The notes beneath the pieces were generated by a model. The model saw only the letters and a list, made by a program, of their open reading frames with translations. It searched no databases and was not told the DNA's origin. DNA of 64,000 nt, from positions 992,001 to 1,056,000 of the forward strand of contig NZ_CP143867.1 in the NCBI RefSeq assembly GCF_036416795.1, given 5' to 3'. The stretch is from Bacteroides sp. MSB163. GTDB taxonomy: Bacteria > Bacteroidota > Bacteroidia > Bacteroidales > Bacteroidaceae. The position numbers and the translations under genes are program-made. Shown one piece after another: positions 41,758 through 51,700 of the stretch; position 1 is the stretch's first letter, and each line of letters starts with the position of its first letter.

Positions 41758-43686
41758 ATGCGACACAAGTTTATACACATCATTTGTTTTACTCTGTTGG
41801 TTGCAGGTATCGCCGCCTGCACTCCCGGCAACAAAAACACTGCAGAGAAGCGGTATACCTTCAACAATATATTGGATATCGCCTACACTCCCGATACCTT
41901 GCACCGCTGTTACGGCTGGTTCACAGATGCCGGCTCGTGGATGGGTTTCACTCTTCCCGAGAAAGAGAATTGGGTAAACGGTTTCTGCGGCCCGTTCAGT
42001 CTGGATATGTTCCGCCGCCAGTGGATGGCTCAATCCGCTGTTACGGTAGGTTTTAGTCAGAAAATCTCAGATACCTTTGTGCCTGACTCCACCTGTTACT
42101 ATCCCGGAGAACTGTATATGTCCGCCCATTCCGGCAACGGAACTATCACCCAACGGCTTAACTTCGTAAGTGCCTCCACCGCATTGCTTCGTATAGAAGC
42201 CGACAAAGCGGAAGAACTGATGCTGACCGGTAGTCAATGGGGGAAGAATATAACCGTAAGCGTAGAGCAGAACTCTGTAATAGCCCGCCATCCCAGTGGA
42301 GAAAGCGTAACTGTAACGTTCCCTCCCGATGTGGCACTTACCGGAACGGATAACAATTATACCGCCCTTATCCACCCCTCTAAGTATCCCGTAAATGTAG
42401 CCATTTCCTTCTTCACCTCCGAAAAGGAAATGACAGCCGGATTACAGAACCTCCCCAACCTGCTCAATAATCCCGAGAAAGCATTGCAGGCCAATGCCGA
42501 ACGTTGGGAAGGATACCTGACGAAGATACTGCGTACCGACATGAAACCCGAATATGACCGCATCGCCGTGAAAGCCGTAACCACTCTTATCTCCAACTGG
42601 CGCACCCACCGTGGCGGTCTGTTGCACGAGGGAATCGTTCCAAGTCATGCAGCAAGCTACTTCGTAGGTTTCTGGGCATGGGACACCTGGCGTTTCAGTG
42701 CGGGGACTGCTAAGTTCGATCCTGAACTGGCAAAGAATAACATCCGCGCCATGTTCGATTATCAGCAACCGGACGGCATGGTAATCGACTGTATCTACAC
42801 TGATCCATCCGAAAACAATGCGCGCGACAGCAAGCCACCCCTTGTATGTTGGGCTGTAGACAAGATTTTCACGCATACAGGCGACACGGCTTTCGTTTCC
42901 GAGATGTATCCGCAACTGCTTTCTTATTATAAATGGTGGTATCAGAAACGCGACCATAACCATAACGGTATGTGTGAATACGGCTCCACAGACGGTACTC
43001 TGGAAGCAGCCGCTTGGGAAAGCGGAATGGACAATGCCATCCGTTTTGACGATGCCATGATGTTGAAAAACGATGGAAGCGAAGATGCCTGGAGTATGGA
43101 CCAGGAAAGTGTAGACCTGAACGCCTACCTGGCACTGGAATGTAAAATGCTGAAGAAGTTTGCCGGATTACTGAATGTCCCATTCGACGGTCCTGACTAT
43201 AGCGACAAAGTAGCCGATTATTTCTTTGATCCCAAACTCAACTTCTTCTTTGACCGCCGCCTGAAAGACGGTTCATTTATTGAAGAACCGGGATGCGAAG
43301 CCTATACTCCGCTGTGGACACAAATTGCCACGCAAGAACAGGTAGACAAGATGCTGCCCATGCTTCAAGATACAGCAAAGTTCTCAACGTATATTCCTTT
43401 CCCCACCATTGCCGCGGATAATCCCAAGTATAACCCACGCGGCTACTGGCGTGGTCCTATCTGGCTGGATCAAACTTACTTTGCCATCCGCGGACTCCGC
43501 AACTACGGTTATCATAAGCTCGCCGATGAATATACCTTGCAGGTATTCGACCGCCTGAACGGACTGAAAGAAGGAGCGCCCGTCCACGAGAACTACGGCA
43601 CTCACACCGGAGAGCGACTAAAAGCACCGCATTTTAGTTGGAGTTCCTCCCATCTGCTGATGATGTACGATGATTACGGAAAGTAA
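41758..43686 (+). CDS. GH63-like (alpha/alpha)6-barrel glycoside hydrolase lipoprotein
   Basis: 642 residues. Lipobox VAGIAAC (Cys21). The C-terminal two thirds are an (alpha/alpha)6 barrel with FVGFWAWDTWRFS, WESGMDNAIRFDD, RGPIWLDQTYFAIRGL and ENYGTHTGERLKAPHFSWSS, typical of GH63 and the related MGH1/trehalase-type glycosidases. These usually act on alpha-glucosides such as alpha-glucosyl-mannose or glucosylglycerate. The precise linkage cannot be told. Probably cotranscribed with the GH2 gene. Confidence 0.72.
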   Translation: MRHKFIHIICFTLLVAGIAACTPGNKNTAEKRYTFNNILDIAYTPDTLHRCYGWFTDAGSWMGFTLPEKENWVNGFCGPFSLDMFRRQWMAQSAVTVGFSQKISDTFVPDSTCYYPGELYMSAHSGNGTITQRLNFVSASTALLRIEADKAEELMLTGSQWGKNITVSVEQNSVIARHPSGESVTVTFPPDVALTGTDNNYTALIHPSKYPVNVAISFFTSEKEMTAGLQNLPNLLNNPEKALQANAERWEGYLTKILRTDMKPEYDRIAVKAVTTLISNWRTHRGGLLHEGIVPSHAASYFVGFWAWDTWRFSAGTAKFDPELAKNNIRAMFDYQQPDGMVIDCIYTDPSENNARDSKPPLVCWAVDKIFTHTGDTAFVSEMYPQLLSYYKWWYQKRDHNHNGMCEYGSTDGTLEAAAWESGMDNAIRFDDAMMLKNDGSEDAWSMDQESVDLNAYLALECKMLKKFAGLLNVPFDGPDYSDKVADYFFDPKLNFFFDRRLKDGSFIEEPGCEAYTPLWTQIATQEQVDKMLPMLQDTAKFSTYIPFPTIAADNPKYNPRGYWRGPIWLDQTYFAIRGLRNYGYHKLADEYTLQVFDRLNGLKEGAPVHENYGTHTGERLKAPHFSWSSSHLLMMYDDYGK

Positions 43687-43695
43687 TTCCTGCGT

Positions 43696-43727
43696 GAGGG
43701 ATAGCTTTCCTTGGAAATCTATCCCTC
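43696..43727 (+). terminator. Terminator-like hairpin after the GH63-like gene
   Basis: GAGGGATAG (43696-43704) pairs exactly with CTATCCCTC (43719-43727). There is no strong U-run, so it may be a weak or assisted terminator. Confidence 0.5.
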
Positions 43728-43840
43728 TATGATTTCATAGCTACGCTAATATTGTTTTGGAAAATGTCACTTATGTCTCAGAATGCTGCACCGGCAGTAT
43801 TTTGTTGTTTTATAATGATGTAGGTAATGGTTGAATGTTC

Positions 43841-43848
43841 TACATTTG
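43841..43848 (+). promoter_or_regulatory. -7 element for the heparin lyase gene
   Basis: TACATTTG matches TAnnTTTG, 75 bases before the start codon. With the hairpin upstream it suggests the lyase is transcribed on its own. Confidence 0.6.
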
Positions 43849-43922
43849 TAAACAGAGTATATGGTTTTCGCACCGTATATCATGCATGAACCAGTATTTT
43901 ATTAATCTATAAAACAGCAACC

Positions 43923-46238
43923 ATGAAGAAAAATTTTCTTTTAGCAGCGAGTTTTTTCTTCATCTTTTGTCTGGAAGCCGGTGCTCAGAAAAGAGATGAA
44001 GTAACCTGGGAGAAATTCGAGGACATCACCATCCCCATTCCTCCCTCAACTCACCCCCGACTCTATGTACGTCCCGCCAATTTACCGGATTTAAAGAAAC
44101 GGATGGATCACCCGCAAGTAAAAGCAAATCTGGCAACCTTGCGTAAACTTGGCATAGACCGCACCGCAGAGGAAGAGGCAAAAGTAACCGACAGAGGCTT
44201 CCGCTACTACTTCGAGATGCGGGGAGTAACCAGCCGTGTACAAGTACAAGCTCTCGACTATCTGGTATATGGTGACAAGAAGCAAGCCAGACGCGCCATC
44301 ACTTCCATGCTCGATTCATTACAGCATACCAATTTCGGAACCAAACAAGACTTATCGCGCGCCAGCGGAGTCATGCTGATGTGCGGCGCAATGGTATATG
44401 ACTGGTGCTACGACCAGATGAAAGAATCGGAAAAGAAAGCATATATAGAATCGTTCATCCGAATCTCCAAGACCATGGAATGCGGTTATCCACCCAAAAA
44501 TAACGAACCCATAGCCGGACACTCTTCCGAATGGATGATCTTGCGGGACATGCTTTCAGCCGGTATTGCTATCTACGACGAATATCCGGATATGTACCTC
44601 CATGTCATCCGAATGTTGTACAAGGATTACTTGCCGGTAAGAAATTACATCTATTCCGGCCATAATTATCATCAGGGAACAAGTTATGTCAATGTGCGTT
44701 TCAGCAATGACCTGTTCTCCTTATGGATTCTGGATCGTATGGGAGCCGGCGCAATCTACAATCCCGCGCAACAATTCGTACCATACGACTTCCTGTACCG
44801 CCGTCGTCCGGACGGACAAGTAATGCCCGCAGGCGATACGAATCCTAACAAAAGGAACATTCCTTCTTACTCCCTGCCCGCCATGCTCGCTTCCAGTTTC
44901 TATAAAGACAATTATCTGGCTTACGAATACGAACTCAAACCCAAGTTAGAAAGCCACTGCCTCATCTTCGAGATACTGTGGAGAGATTTTGATTTGAAAG
45001 CCAAGGCTCCTGATGACTTGCCGCTGACCCGATACTCAGGCTCACCTTTCGGGTGGATGATAGCGCGTACAGGATGGGACAAAAACAGCGTGATTGCCGA
45101 AATGAAAATCAATGAACAATTCTTTGGTAACCATCAACACATGGACGGTGGTTCGTTTCAACTTTATTATAAAGGCCCGTTGGCAATAGATGCCGGAGCT
45201 TACCAAGGAAGTTCCGGCGGATATAACAGCCCGCACAACAAAAATTTCTTCAAACGTACCATTGCCCATAACTCATTGTTAGTATACAACCCGAACGAGA
45301 AATTTGCCAGCTGGAATTATGGCGGACAAGATAAAACGGAATTTGCCGATAATGACGGTGGACAACGCATGCCGGGCGACCGCTGGGAAACCTGCCGCTC
45401 TTTTAAAGATTTATTAAGCAAGGAATATACTACAGGTAAAGTCCTGGGACATGGTTTCGGCCCCGATGCCAATAAACCTGACTATTCTTATCTGAAAGGT
45501 GACATCACGCAAGCCTATACAGACAAGGTAAAAGAAGCGAAACGCTCTTTTGTTTTCCTCAACCTGCACGCTACCGAAGTGCCTGCCGCCTTAATTGTGT
45601 TTGATAAAGTAGTCTCTGCCGACCCTCAGTTCAAGAAGTTCTGGCTACTGCACAGTATAGAAGAGCCGATAATAGAAAGTAACCGTTTCACCGTCAAACG
45701 CACCAAAAACGAAGACACCGGCATGTTACAGAATCAAGTGTTGCTCCCCGAAATTCAAGATGCACGGATAGAGAAAATCGGTGGAAAAGGAAAAGAATTT
45801 TGGGTATTCGGCACCAATTATGCCAACGATGCCATGCCGAGACGTCCCGACGACGCCAACGAAAGAGGCGCATGGCGTATAGAAATATCACCTGCAACCG
45901 CTACTGCCGAAAATTACTTTCTGAATGTAATGCAAGTAGCTGACAACACCTGTCTGCAAATGAATGAAGTAAAACGCATCGACGCAGATAAAATAGTAGG
46001 CGTACAGATAGCCGACCGCGTCGTCACCTTCAGCAAAAACAGCCAGCCGCTGCCCGGTAAATTTAATTTCACGGTAAGTGGCGGCCAAACTATGAAGTTT
46101 GTCATTACCGACCTTATTCCGGGAACCTGGCAAATTAAGAAAGACGGCAAGGTATATATTCCCGCACTGGAAGTTCGTACAGACGATGGTATCCTTTCTT
46201 TTGAAGGTACTGCCGGACGGTATGAATTTCTTCGATAA
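43923..46238 (+). CDS. hepB: Heparin/heparan sulfate lyase II (PL21 family)
   Basis: 771 residues, almost the length of Pedobacter heparinus heparinase II (772). Signal peptide, then the stretch from IPIPPSTHPRLYVRP onward matches that enzyme throughout. The active-site residues of the Pedobacter enzyme, His202, Tyr257 and His406, fall at His200 (GHSSEWMI), Tyr255 (QGTSYVNVRF) and His404 (GNHQHMDGG), a constant shift of two. The enzyme cleaves heparin and heparan sulfate by beta-elimination. No sulfatase, unsaturated glucuronyl hydrolase or other heparin-locus gene is in the window, so its products must be handled elsewhere. Own promoter and terminator. Confidence 0.93.
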   Translation: MKKNFLLAASFFFIFCLEAGAQKRDEVTWEKFEDITIPIPPSTHPRLYVRPANLPDLKKRMDHPQVKANLATLRKLGIDRTAEEEAKVTDRGFRYYFEMRGVTSRVQVQALDYLVYGDKKQARRAITSMLDSLQHTNFGTKQDLSRASGVMLMCGAMVYDWCYDQMKESEKKAYIESFIRISKTMECGYPPKNNEPIAGHSSEWMILRDMLSAGIAIYDEYPDMYLHVIRMLYKDYLPVRNYIYSGHNYHQGTSYVNVRFSNDLFSLWILDRMGAGAIYNPAQQFVPYDFLYRRRPDGQVMPAGDTNPNKRNIPSYSLPAMLASSFYKDNYLAYEYELKPKLESHCLIFEILWRDFDLKAKAPDDLPLTRYSGSPFGWMIARTGWDKNSVIAEMKINEQFFGNHQHMDGGSFQLYYKGPLAIDAGAYQGSSGGYNSPHNKNFFKRTIAHNSLLVYNPNEKFASWNYGGQDKTEFADNDGGQRMPGDRWETCRSFKDLLSKEYTTGKVLGHGFGPDANKPDYSYLKGDITQAYTDKVKEAKRSFVFLNLHATEVPAALIVFDKVVSADPQFKKFWLLHSIEEPIIESNRFTVKRTKNEDTGMLQNQVLLPEIQDARIEKIGGKGKEFWVFGTNYANDAMPRRPDDANERGAWRIEISPATATAENYFLNVMQVADNTCLQMNEVKRIDADKIVGVQIADRVVTFSKNSQPLPGKFNFTVSGGQTMKFVITDLIPGTWQIKKDGKVYIPALEVRTDDGILSFEGTAGRYEFLR

Positions 46239-46243
46239 AAAGA

Positions 46244-46285
46244 AAGCCATCTGTCAATGTAGAAGAAGTCATTGACAGATGGCTT
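46244..46285. terminator. Bidirectional terminator between hepB and hppA
   Basis: AAGCCATCTGTCAATG (46244-46259) and its exact reverse complement (46270-46285) form a 16-pair stem with a 10-base loop, placed between two convergent genes. Confidence 0.9.
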
Positions 46286-46327
46286 ATTTATTAAGTTTCC
46301 TCACCCCCGTTTTTCAGGCAACTTTCC

Positions 46328-48532
46328 TTAGAAGAGACTCCACGCAACCGTCAGTCCGGCCATCACAATAGCTACCATACTCATCAGCTTGATAAGTATA
46401 TTCAAACTCGGACCGGAAGTATCTTTGAATGGGTCACCTACCGTATCGCCTACCACAGTAGCTTTATGTACTTCGCTACCCTTACCGCCAAAGTTACCTT
46501 CTTCCACATATTTCTTTGCATTATCCCATGCACCGCCCGCATTCGCCATAAAGATGGCAAGGACGAAGCCGCTACTCAACCCACCGATCAGCAAACCCAG
46601 AACACCGGGAACGCCAAAGATAAGTCCCGTTGCAATCGGAGCAATAATGGCTATCAGTGAAGGAACCACCATCTCACGCTGTGCCCCTTTTGTAGAGATA
46701 GCCACACAACGCTCGTAATCCGGTTCTGTTTCACCGGTAAGAATACCCTTGATTTCACGGAACTGACGGCGCACTTCGTCCACCATGTGAGCAGCAGCAC
46801 GACCAACAGCGTTCATTGTCAATCCGCAGAAGAGGAATGCCATCATACTACCCAGGAACATACCCGAAAGAACCTTCGGATTCATCAACGTCACATCATA
46901 ATGATGCATGAAGTCAAAGAAAGTGGCATCCTGGAGACCCACGGCATCCCCATGAGGAAGTGTTAATTCCGTAGTTCCCAAACGAGTCAGTCCGATACGG
47001 ATTTCTTCAATATAAGAGGCAAGCAGGGCAAGTCCCGTAAGTGCAGCCGAACCAATGGCAAACCCCTTTCCGGTAGCGGCAGTAGTATTACCCAAAGAGT
47101 CGAGAGCATCCGTACGTTTACGTACTTCCGCACCCAGACCGGACATCTCAGCGTTACCACCGGCATTGTCGGCAATAGGACCGTAAGCATCCGTAGCAAG
47201 CGTGATACCCAAGGTAGAAAGCATACCTACGGCAGCAATACCGATACCGTAAAGTCCCATGCCTACATTATTGAAATCGAACCCCGATGCAAACAGGTAG
47301 GAAGCAATGATACCGACTACCACAGCAATCACAGGAATCGCAGTAGACAGCATACCCAAACCGATACCGGAGATAATTACCGTAGCCGGGCCAGTCTTTC
47401 CGCTTTCGCTCAACTTCTGAGTAGGACGGTAAGATTGTGAGGTATAGTATTCTGTAGAACGTCCGATGATGATGCCAACTACCAGACCGACTATAACGGC
47501 ACAAGATATCCACATCCAGTTATCAAGTTTCAATAGCCAAAGAATAAAGAAAGCAGCCACTACAATCAGCACTGAACTCAGGTTCGTACCGAAAGCCAAC
47601 GAAGCGAGCAGGTCTTTCATCTTCGCATTCTCCTTGGTACGTACTGCGAAGATACCGATAATAGAAAGAAGAATACCTACGGCTGCAATCAGCATCGGAG
47701 CTATAACAGCTTTGAATTGCATGGCCGTATCTCCCGTATGAATAAAGGCAGCGGCACCCAGAGCGGCAGTTGCCAGGATAGAGCCACAATAGCTTTCATA
47801 GAGGTCTGCACCCATACCGGCTACATCGCCTACGTTGTCACCTACATTATCGGCAATCGTTGCAGGGTTACGAGGGTCATCTTCGGGAATACCGGCCTCA
47901 ACCTTACCTACCAGGTCAGCGCCTACATCGGCAGCTTTCGTATAAATACCTCCACCTACACGGGCAAAGAGCGCTTGTGTAGAAGCACCCATTCCGAAAG
48001 TAAGCATGGTGGTAGTGATGATACAGAGTTTATGAGTCGGAGTCAAAACATCTTCCGGTATAACCGCATTCAATAACAGGTACCAGAAAGAGATGTCGAG
48101 CAAGCCCAAGCCCACTACAACCAGTCCCATTACCGCACCGCTACGGAAAGCAACACGCAATCCTGCATTCAGTGAATCACGGGCAGCATTTGCCGTACGT
48201 GCCGAAGCATACGTTGCCGTCTTCATACCGAGAAATCCGGAAAGTCCGGAGAAGAAACCACCCGTCAGGAAGGCAATCGGTACCCAGTGATTTTGTACAT
48301 CGAAACCGTATGCCATAATAGAGAAAAGGATCACAAGTCCCAGAAATACCCAGCCAACTATCTTATACTGTTGTTTCAGATAAGACATCGCGCCTTTACG
48401 CACAGCAGCGGCAATCTTTATCATTTGCGGAGTACCCTCACTCTCTTTCATCATTTGCTTATGGAAATAGTAAGCAAAGCAGAGAGCTAAAACGGAAGCG
48501 GCCGGAATCAGCCAGAAAAGCAAACTGTCCAT
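46328..48532 (-). CDS. hppA: Membrane-bound ion-pumping pyrophosphatase
   Basis: 734 residues, about 16 membrane spans. Pyrophosphate-binding motifs EDDPRNPATIADNVGDNVGD and the later DNAGGNAEM and GDTVGDPFKDTSGPS are intact. GNTTAATGKG has Ala at the position where K-independent enzymes have Lys, so it belongs to the K-dependent class. Such pumps move Na and/or H out of the cytoplasm using PPi; which ion cannot be decided here. It lies between the two glycan loci, on the opposite strand. Confidence 0.95.
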   Translation of the reverse strand: MDSLLFWLIPAASVLALCFAYYFHKQMMKESEGTPQMIKIAAAVRKGAMSYLKQQYKIVGWVFLGLVILFSIMAYGFDVQNHWVPIAFLTGGFFSGLSGFLGMKTATYASARTANAARDSLNAGLRVAFRSGAVMGLVVVGLGLLDISFWYLLLNAVIPEDVLTPTHKLCIITTTMLTFGMGASTQALFARVGGGIYTKAADVGADLVGKVEAGIPEDDPRNPATIADNVGDNVGDVAGMGADLYESYCGSILATAALGAAAFIHTGDTAMQFKAVIAPMLIAAVGILLSIIGIFAVRTKENAKMKDLLASLAFGTNLSSVLIVVAAFFILWLLKLDNWMWISCAVIVGLVVGIIIGRSTEYYTSQSYRPTQKLSESGKTGPATVIISGIGLGMLSTAIPVIAVVVGIIASYLFASGFDFNNVGMGLYGIGIAAVGMLSTLGITLATDAYGPIADNAGGNAEMSGLGAEVRKRTDALDSLGNTTAATGKGFAIGSAALTGLALLASYIEEIRIGLTRLGTTELTLPHGDAVGLQDATFFDFMHHYDVTLMNPKVLSGMFLGSMMAFLFCGLTMNAVGRAAAHMVDEVRRQFREIKGILTGETEPDYERCVAISTKGAQREMVVPSLIAIIAPIATGLIFGVPGVLGLLIGGLSSGFVLAIFMANAGGAWDNAKKYVEEGNFGGKGSEVHKATVVGDTVGDPFKDTSGPSLNILIKLMSMVAIVMAGLTVAWSLF

Positions 48533-48733
48533 GGTGTTATTCGTATTAAAAGGTTGATTGAAAGTCTAAAAGTATTGATTTGAAACGAAATAAACAAAAA
48601 ATAAATAGAATTATTTGCTTTTAAACTATATGATCTACTTTCATCACAGCTCATACAACTCACATAAACTATGCCCCAACCCTATATTTTCATACAAAAG
48701 AAGAGTTAGTTACATAAATAACAAAATAATTAC

Positions 48734-48741
48734 TACATTTG
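48734..48741 (+). promoter_or_regulatory. -7 element for the hybrid regulator
   Basis: TACATTTG matches TAnnTTTG, 25 bases before the ATG at 48766. Confidence 0.6.
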
Positions 48742-48765
48742 CTTGCTATATAAAAAAAGAACCTT

Positions 48766-51700
48766 ATGAACAAAAAATCTATTATACTATGTATCTTCTA
48801 TGCATGGATGTCTATATTGTGCTACGGACAAACAGGTCGCCTATTTACAGCAGATCAGGAGTTATCGAGCAGCATGATAAATTCTATCTATCAAGACCAT
48901 AACGGAATTATCTGGATTGCCACAGAAGATGGACTAAACAAATATGACGGTGCCAAATTCTCTATCTACAAAAGCGACAAAAACGATGAACACTCCTTAG
49001 CAAACAATTATGTACGTTGTGTCTTTGAAAGCAGCAAGAAGGAGTGTTTTGTAGGAACATTAAGTGGATTACAACACTACAGTGCTGATGCCGACCGCTT
49101 TACCGATATCCCACTGATTCTGCAAGATGGTATAATAGTAGAGCCTAACGTAGCCGCCATAGAAGAACTGAGTAACGGAGATTTATTAGTGGGTACCGCC
49201 GGTCAAGGATTGTTCAAGATTACAAACACCCATAAAGGACTGGTCGGAATTAGCATGGAGAAAAGAATCCCTATCCCCATCGTAAATGCGCTTCACGAAG
49301 ACCGTAATGGTAACCTATGGATAAGTGCCGGTGAAAATGGAATTTTCAGAATAGACCGGAACCAACAACTACACTGCTATCAGAAAGGGGCAAACGAATC
49401 AGAATATACCATTAGTAGTATTTGTGAGACCCCCGACAAACAGATTTACATTGGTTCCTTAGGTAAAGGACTACTTAAATATAATCCAACTCTCGACTTA
49501 TTTGAACCCATCATCTATGCCAATCACCCTGAATTACCTGTCAAAAGTCTTCTTCTTGCCACGCCGGACGAAATATACATTGGAACTGACGGATACGGTT
49601 TGAAAGTATATAACATTCAAAGTCGCACTATCACAGAAAATCAGTTAAACATCACCACTTTCAACCTTGACAAGTCAAAAATTCATTCCATTATGAAAGA
49701 CCGTTTCGGCAATCTGTGGTTGGGATTCTTCCAAAAAGGGGTATTGCTGATTCCTGCCATTGCCAATGGTTTTCAATATATAGGATACAAATCCGTACGA
49801 AACAATATCATCGGTTCCAATTGTATTATGTCTGTCTGTAACGATCATGACGGCACATTATGGATAGGTACAGACAACGATGGTTTATACAAAGTGGAAA
49901 AGAATGGTAAACATACCGTCCACTTCCCTCCTACACAGGAAACCGGCTCAGTACCTTCAACCATCATGAGTATCTACGAAGACTCGCGTCAGAATCTTTG
50001 GATAGGTTCATACATGCAAAGTATGGCTAAGATTGACAAAGAAACCGGCCATTGCCAATATTTCAAAAGAAAAACCGATGCAGACAGCAAAGAAGGGAAA
50101 CTGCGTGTATACAGCTTTGCAGAAGACAAACACGACCGACTCTGGATAGGCACCATGGGTAACGGACTTTACTACATAGATCTAAACACCGAAACCTTGC
50201 ATCGCTATGAACAAGAAGACAGTACATACTATGCAACCGGCAACTTCTTGCCCGGTTACTGGATAACCAGCCTGTTACACAGTCATGACGAAAGACTCTA
50301 TATCGGCACTTATGACGGGCTGGGTTGCCTTGACCTGAAAACCATGCACCTTGCCACCGCTTTCAACACCAATACACTCCTTCCAAATTCCGTCATCCAT
50401 TCCCTTTATGAAGACAAAGAAGGCACTATATGGATAGGCACATCGGAGGGGTTGAAAGCCATGCATCCCCAAGAATATAAAATACGTGAATACACACAAA
50501 AAGACGGACTGCCTGGTGACATCATATGCGCCATCACCCAAGATATCAATGGCGCTTTATGGTTCAGTACCAACCACGGGATAGCACGCTACAACCCACA
50601 AAAAGGCAACTTTACCCCTTATTATGCCAATGATGGCCTGCAAGGTAATGAGTTCAGCAAAAGAGCCGTCTGTACCGACAATAACGGACATATTCTGTTC
50701 GGTGGAATTAACGGGGTTACCTATTTTAATCCTGCAGAAATAAAAGATATAGCTACCACTCCTTCCGTGCATCTCACCGGTTTCTATATACACAATCAAA
50801 GCGTCAACAGTAATACGTTGTCCGAAGGAAGAAGAATCATAGAAACCTCCGTTATGAATGCTCAACAGTTCAATCTGTCGCACAAACATAATTCTTTCAG
50901 CATGGAGTTTTCTGTCATGGAATTCTTCAATCCTGAACGCATTACTTATATGTACTCAGTCAACAACGGACAATGGATGACTATGCAATCAGGTATTAAC
51001 CGGATATCTTTTAATGACATGACACCCGGCACTTACAAGTTCAGTATCAAGGCCAAAGATTATACTTTCTATTCCGAACCTAAAAATTTCATTGTCAATA
51101 TCTCTCCCGCATGGTATGCATCAAATTGGGCCAAAGGAGTGTACCTGCTGATAGCACTGACCATAATTTACATCATTGGCGCACAGATACGCCATCGCTA
51201 TCAAGTTCACCGAAAATTATTAGAACACATACATGCTGAAGAAATCAACGAGGCCAAGTTACAATTCTTCATCAACATCTCTCACGAAATCCGTACCCCG
51301 GTCACCCTTATCCTCAGCCCCCTGCAAAAACTAATGAGCAAGGACAGAAACGAAGAACGCCAAAAAAACTACCAAACCATCTCGCGTAACGCTGGACGTC
51401 TCCTCCAATTGGTGAATCAGCTACTGGACATCCGCAAGCTTGACAAAGGCCAGATGCAACTGAAATTTAGAGAAGTAGAAATAGTAGAGTTTATACGTAA
51501 TCTATCCAGTAGCTTCGAATATCAGGCAAATGCCAAAAAGATTAGCTTGAACTTCCATCCCGATACAAAAGAACTACGTGCCTGGATAGATCCTGAAAAT
51601 CTTGATAAGGCCATATTCAATGTACTCTCAAATGCATTTAAGTTCACCGAATCAGGAGGAGAAATCAATATCTACCTGCACACACATGAAGCGTATGAAA

